This document shows positions 60,918 through 64,000 of a stretch of DNA of 64,000 nucleotides, piece by piece (positions within the stretch are counted from its first letter, which is position 1; each line of letters opens with the position of its first letter). Under the pieces are notes generated by a model. The model was not told the DNA's origin. It saw nothing but the letters and a program-made list of their open reading frames with translations, and did not search any database. A program made the position numbers and the translations under genes. Origin of the DNA: DSVZ01 sp964568145 (GTDB lineage Bacteria; Verrucomicrobiota; Verrucomicrobiia; Limisphaerales; J093); NCBI GenBank assembly GCA_964568145.1, contig CAZMOZ010000005.1, positions 124,001-188,000 on the forward strand. Direction: 5' to 3'.

Positions 60918-61790
60918 TCACGGCCGGGGTGCGACGGGGCGCAGACGCACATGGGCGACGACCGGGAAATGGTCGCTGGGAAACTGGCCGCCCCGCTCGA
61001 ACGTGACGATTTCGCTCCAGTCCACCCCGGCGGCGCCGCGCGCGAGAATCCAGTCAATGCGCTGGCCTTCCCGCTTGGGGGTGTTGAAGTTGTTGAACGT
61101 GTTGAAGTCGGCGTTGCGCCGCTCGCGCGCCAGCCACCAGGTGTCCTGGAAGCCGCCGTCCTTCACCAGGATGTCGTAGGCCGGGTTCGCGCCAGCCATG
61201 GCGTTGAAGTCGCCGACCAGCAGGACGGGCAGAGTGGTTTTCAAGGCGTTGACGCGGTCACGGATCAACGCCGCGCCTTTCTCGCGGGCCAACTGGACCG
61301 CGTGGTCGAGGTGGGTGTTCCAGAAGTAAAATTCGCCACCGGTCTGGCGGTCACGGAACCGCACCCAGGTAACCATCCGGCGGTTCGTGTTGCCCCAGGT
61401 GGCGGAGGCGATGACATTGGGCGTGTCCGAAAGCCAGAAGTGGTCGAATTCGAGCGGCTCGAACCGCGCGCGGAGGTAAAACACCGCCATGAACTCGCCG
61501 CGGCTGCCGCCGTCGCGCCCGGTGCCGATCCAGTCGTAGGCGGGCAGGTCGGCGGCCAGGTCTTTGAGCTGGAGGTAAACGCCTTCCTGCGTGCCGATCA
61601 GTTCAGGCTGGACCGACTCGAGGCACGCCTTCATCACGGGGCGGCGCTGCGGCCAAGCGTTGGGCGGGGTGTCGCTGGCGTAGCGCAGGTTGAAGGTCAT
61701 GACCGTAAGCGCGGAATCGGTCGGGGTTTCCGCCGCCCGGTCGGTGAACGCCAGGCCAGCGGCCAGCATCAAGGCTGTGAGCAGTTTCAC
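60918..61790 (-). CDS. secreted endonuclease/exonuclease/phosphatase-fold protein
   Basis: 290 residues. VKLLTALMLAAGLAFTDRAA is a signal peptide; the start is GTG 61790 because upstream codons come from intergenic repeats. The fold shows LTVMTFNLRYASDTPPNAWPQRRP, ELIGTQEGVYLQLKDL (metal Glu), WNTHLDHAVQLAREKGAALI, VLLVGDFNAMAG (catalytic Asp/Asn), a DWILARG segment and FPSDHFPVVAHVRL (final Asp-His pair). This is the group often called exodeoxyribonuclease III-like exported phosphodiesterases. The substrate (nucleic acid, sphingomyelin or other phosphodiester) is not set by sequence. Confidence 0.91.
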   Translation of the reverse strand: MKLLTALMLAAGLAFTDRAAETPTDSALTVMTFNLRYASDTPPNAWPQRRPVMKACLESVQPELIGTQEGVYLQLKDLAADLPAYDWIGTGRDGGSRGEFMAVFYLRARFEPLEFDHFWLSDTPNVIASATWGNTNRRMVTWVRFRDRQTGGEFYFWNTHLDHAVQLAREKGAALIRDRVNALKTTLPVLLVGDFNAMAGANPAYDILVKDGGFQDTWWLARERRNADFNTFNNFNTPKREGQRIDWILARGAAGVDWSEIVTFERGGQFPSDHFPVVAHVRLRPVAPRP

Positions 61791-61851
61791 GCGACCATCC
61801 TGAGCCGGCCGGTGGGGAACCGCAATGCCTGGCTTGGGATGCCGGTCCCGC

Positions 61852-62073
61852 GGGGCGCATCTCGCTTTCGTAGCGGCAGCAGGCGGGCCGTAGCAGCCCA
61901 GGCGACCTCGCCTGGACCCGCGCCGCGGGCGACGCGCCAGTGGGTCGAAGGTCGAAAGTCGAAGGTCGAAGGCCAGAATAACGAACCAAGAACCAAGAAC
62001 CACAATAGCAGGGCTCGACGGAGTCTCGCCCCCAGCCCATCCGGGCGGCCGCCGCACAAGAATGAGATGCACC
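61852..62073. repeat. 222-base family B element containing a family D tract
   Basis: Its left end GGGCGCATCTCGCTTTC and right end GAATGAGATGCACC are inverted-repeat termini. Inside are the GGCGACCTCGCC phrase, GGTCGAA heptamers (61935-61972), AGAACCA heptamers and GGGCTCGACGGAGTCTCG at 62012. It shows that family D tracts can sit inside a family B unit. No gene from 61791 to 62176. Confidence 0.8.
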
Positions 62074-62176
62074 TGACGCCGCTGCCGGGCCAACTTGAGG
62101 CTTGCCAAACCGCCGGCTTAGCGACGCCATTGATTCGCAGTCCAAACCAGTCATCACGCAACATTTGTCCATGCTC

Positions 62177-62923
62177 ATGAAAACGTCGCCTCGCCTGCTT
62201 GTTATCCTCGCCACTGCCAGCCTCACCGCCCTGGCCGCCGACAACGTGGCCCCGCCCGGTTTCACCCCGCTGTTCAACGGCAAAGACTTCACTGGCTGGA
62301 AGGTGCCGGCGGGCGACAACGGCCACTGGAAGGTCCTGGACGGCGTCATTGATTACGATGCCGAGAGCGAAGCCCCCGGCGACAAGTCGCTGTGGTGCGA
62401 GCGGGAGCTGGGCGATTTCGTGCTCCAGGTGGACTGGCGCATCAAGGCCACGCCGTATGTGAATCCGGGCGTGCCGTACATCCTGCCCGACGGCACGCAC
62501 GCGCGGGACGTGACCGGCAAGGAACACCGCTTCGCGCTGCCGGACTCGGACTCGGGCATCTACCTGCGCGGCGAGGGACGGTTCCAGGTGAACATCTGGT
62601 GCTGGCCAATCGGCTCGGGCGAGATGTACGGCGTGCGCACCGACCCGAAGACCTCGCCCGAGTTGCGCGCCGCCGTCACGCCGCGGCATCAGGCCGACAA
62701 GCCGGTCGGCGAGTGGAACCGCTATGAGATCACCGTGAAAGGCAAGACCGTGACCGTGGTGCTCAACGGCGTGACCGTGATTCCGGGCGCCACGATTCCC
62801 GACCTGCCGGCCCGCGGGCGGATCGCCTTCCAGCACCACGGCGGCAGGGACCGCAAGGGCACCTGGAACAGCCCGCCGAGCCTGGTGCAGTTCAAGAACG
62901 TGTACGTGCGCGAACTGCCTTGA
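62177..62923 (+). CDS. secreted DUF1080 (3-keto-disaccharide hydrolase) family protein
   Basis: 248 residues. MKTSPRLLVILATASLTALA is a signal peptide. The beta-jellyroll has GFTPLFNGKDFTGWKVPAGDNGHWKVLDGVIDYD, ELGDFVLQVDWRIK, DSDSGIYLRGEGRFQVNIWCW, PVGEWNRYEITVKGKTVTVVLNGV and ARGRIAFQHHGG. All are DUF1080/LamG-like concanavalin-fold landmarks seen in many planctomycete and verrucomicrobial exported proteins. The family includes 3-keto-glycoside hydrolases. An ATG at 62171 is an equivalent start. Confidence 0.94.
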   Translation: MKTSPRLLVILATASLTALAADNVAPPGFTPLFNGKDFTGWKVPAGDNGHWKVLDGVIDYDAESEAPGDKSLWCERELGDFVLQVDWRIKATPYVNPGVPYILPDGTHARDVTGKEHRFALPDSDSGIYLRGEGRFQVNIWCWPIGSGEMYGVRTDPKTSPELRAAVTPRHQADKPVGEWNRYEITVKGKTVTVVLNGVTVIPGATIPDLPARGRIAFQHHGGRDRKGTWNSPPSLVQFKNVYVRELP

Positions 62924-63009
62924 GGCGGAAAGCGAAGCCGCCGCTGCTGTTCGTCGAGCACCTGATTGACGGCTGCGGCGGACGTCATTGGGTAAAGGTG
63001 TGAAGGGTT

Positions 63010-63158
63010 GAGAAGTGCCCAAATTCAAAAAGAGGTGGTGGATAGTGGGGTGTGATTCGGTGTCTGTTAGCCGGCCCCTGGCTCAGGGGCCGGAGCCGTC
63101 GCCCCTCGGCGAGGGGCGACCTGCCGTTTCCACCGGCAGCAAAGAGTGAGATGCGCGC
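63010..63158. repeat. family C unit with family B end, reverse orientation
   Basis: The hairpins GGCCCCTGGCTCAGGGGCC and CGCCCCTCGGCGAGGGGCG at about 63073-63120 are followed by CGTTTCCACCGGCAGC and AAAGAGTGAGATGCGCGC, the reverse of the family B left end. No gene from 62924 to 63333. Confidence 0.75.
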
Positions 63159-63333
63159 GGCCGGCTGATTCCGGCGAAAAGTGGTTGCCAAGCCCGCAGC
63201 GCGTTCCTAGCGTTGCCGCAAATCCATGACTTGGAGAGGGCCAGTGTGGCGTCGTCATGCTCTGCATCGTTGCGCATGTGGTGCCTTGCCGTGCCCCCGG
63301 GTCGGATTGTCGTAACCCCCCAAAACCGAAACC

Positions 63334-64000
63334 ATGAAAAGCAAAACCCTTCTGCTGTCAGTCGCCGCGGCCTCCGCGTTGTGCTGGGCGCCGGCGGGCG
63401 TTCACGCCCTGCCGGTGATCACCGACGTGGTCGAGACCGGCGGCGACAACGAAGCCACGGACACCATCACAGCCAAGTGGACCGGCGTCACCTGGGACCG
63501 TACCGTGGCGAACGAGCCAACTGCCGGTGCCGTCGGCACGCCGTTCACCTGCCCCGTCTTCGGCGAGGAAGTCCCGGCCTTCGTGGACCGCAACCACCAA
63601 TGGACCGGCGCCACGCCGACCCTGCTCATCCCCAGATACCTGCTGGGCGGCGAGTACATCATGAGCGGCAACGACAACCGGGACAATCCCGACTACCGGT
63701 TGGACGTGACCATCAACAAAAAGTCCTTCGTGTACATGCTGGTGGACGACCGCTTGGGCGACGCCAGCAACGCCAACCCGCCCAACTTCCCCGACTGGAC
63801 GGCCGACCGCACCGGCGACGGCAATCCCGACATGCGGTGGATCGTGGATGAAGGCTGGCAGCCGGTGAAGACCGGCCACAACCGCCACGGCAACCCCGAC
63901 TGGCCCGACCACATCGGCGTGGACGAGGGCGCGGACGGCGCCGGGCCCGGCCAGGGTGTCAACCAGTGGTCCAGCATTTACGTGAAGGTCTTCGATCCCG
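63334..64000 (+). CDS. secreted protein of unknown function, cut by the window edge
   Basis: At least 222 residues, open to the right edge. MKSKTLLLSVAAASALCWAP, then AGVHA, is a signal peptide. The mature part is acidic and beta-rich with LPVITDVVETGGDNEATDTITAKWTG, WTGATPTLLIPRYLLGGEYIM, KKSFVYMLVDDRLGD and HGNPDWPDHIGVDEGADGAGPGQ. Similar exported verrucomicrobial proteins often end in a PEP-CTERM signal, but the end is not visible here. The start ATG 63334 follows an AACC-rich leader with no strong Shine-Dalgarno. Confidence 0.75.
   Translation, partial: MKSKTLLLSVAAASALCWAPAGVHALPVITDVVETGGDNEATDTITAKWTGVTWDRTVANEPTAGAVGTPFTCPVFGEEVPAFVDRNHQWTGATPTLLIPRYLLGGEYIMSGNDNRDNPDYRLDVTINKKSFVYMLVDDRLGDASNANPPNFPDWTADRTGDGNPDMRWIVDEGWQPVKTGHNRHGNPDWPDHIGVDEGADGAGPGQGVNQWSSIYVKVFDP

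Overview
The window is about 64 kb of GC-rich bacterial chromosome and most probably comes from a verrucomicrobiote of the Limisphaerales/Pedosphaerales type. The evidence is a Minf_1886-type protein (29646-30074, a family known from Planctomycetes and Verrucomicrobia), PEP-CTERM export (32765-33646), two GH29 fucosidases, a DUF1080 protein, DUF6807 and Gfo/Idh/MocA remnants, and intergenic DNA full of dispersed repeats. The phylum call rests on family content, not on a marker gene. I found no rRNA, tRNA, CRISPR array, phage or complete insertion sequence.

Layout. 1-12.3 kb: hemB (cut by the left edge), a secreted GHL-type hydrolase, argB, a small lipoprotein, an (alpha/alpha)-barrel-like protein, the lplA-nth pair, a fucosidase, an orphan LytS-type kinase, and a VTT-GT2 pair. 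12.5-20.2 kb: a GH13 enzyme, then a decayed operon (amidohydrolase, Gfo/Idh/MocA, DUF6807, all truncated or frameshifted), then a TPR-pilT-TPR cluster. 20.6-28 kb: a conserved unknown, an SMP-30 protein, dus, an ABC ATPase-adaptor pair with no permease, and a solitary double-domain ABC permease. 28-35.6 kb: an M14-like hydrolase, Minf_1886, a two-domain M16 protease, a PEP-CTERM protein and a second fucosidase. 36-46 kb: STAS, an HTH-metallo-beta-lactamase fusion, GNAT, a large secreted unknown, a GT2, a frameshifted protein, proC, an AI-2E transporter and a small secreted protein. 46.5-50 kb: one large surface protein (LVIVD, M23, SH3, PKD) broken into four reading frames. 50.6-64 kb: an EamA transporter, a retropepsin-like protease with a DUF5678-like partner set between two copies of the 3' end of an aldolase gene, a transposase-N-domain protein, metH, selB, an exonuclease/endonuclease/phosphatase-fold protein, DUF1080, and a secreted protein cut by the right edge.

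Roles. Housekeeping genes (hemB, argB, proC, metH, selB, nth, dus, lplA) alternate with exported carbohydrate-active enzymes and surface proteins, as expected for a polysaccharide degrader. Operons are short, and most gaps of 200 bases or more hold repeats.

The strongest unexplained signals are four. First, the protease/DUF5678-like cassette between 76-base direct repeats. Second, at least six families of dispersed repeats, one of them with terminal inverted repeats like a MITE. Third, seven-base-periodic tracts that have entered metH in three places without breaking its frame. Fourth, a cluster of decayed genes whose breakpoints fall at these repeats.
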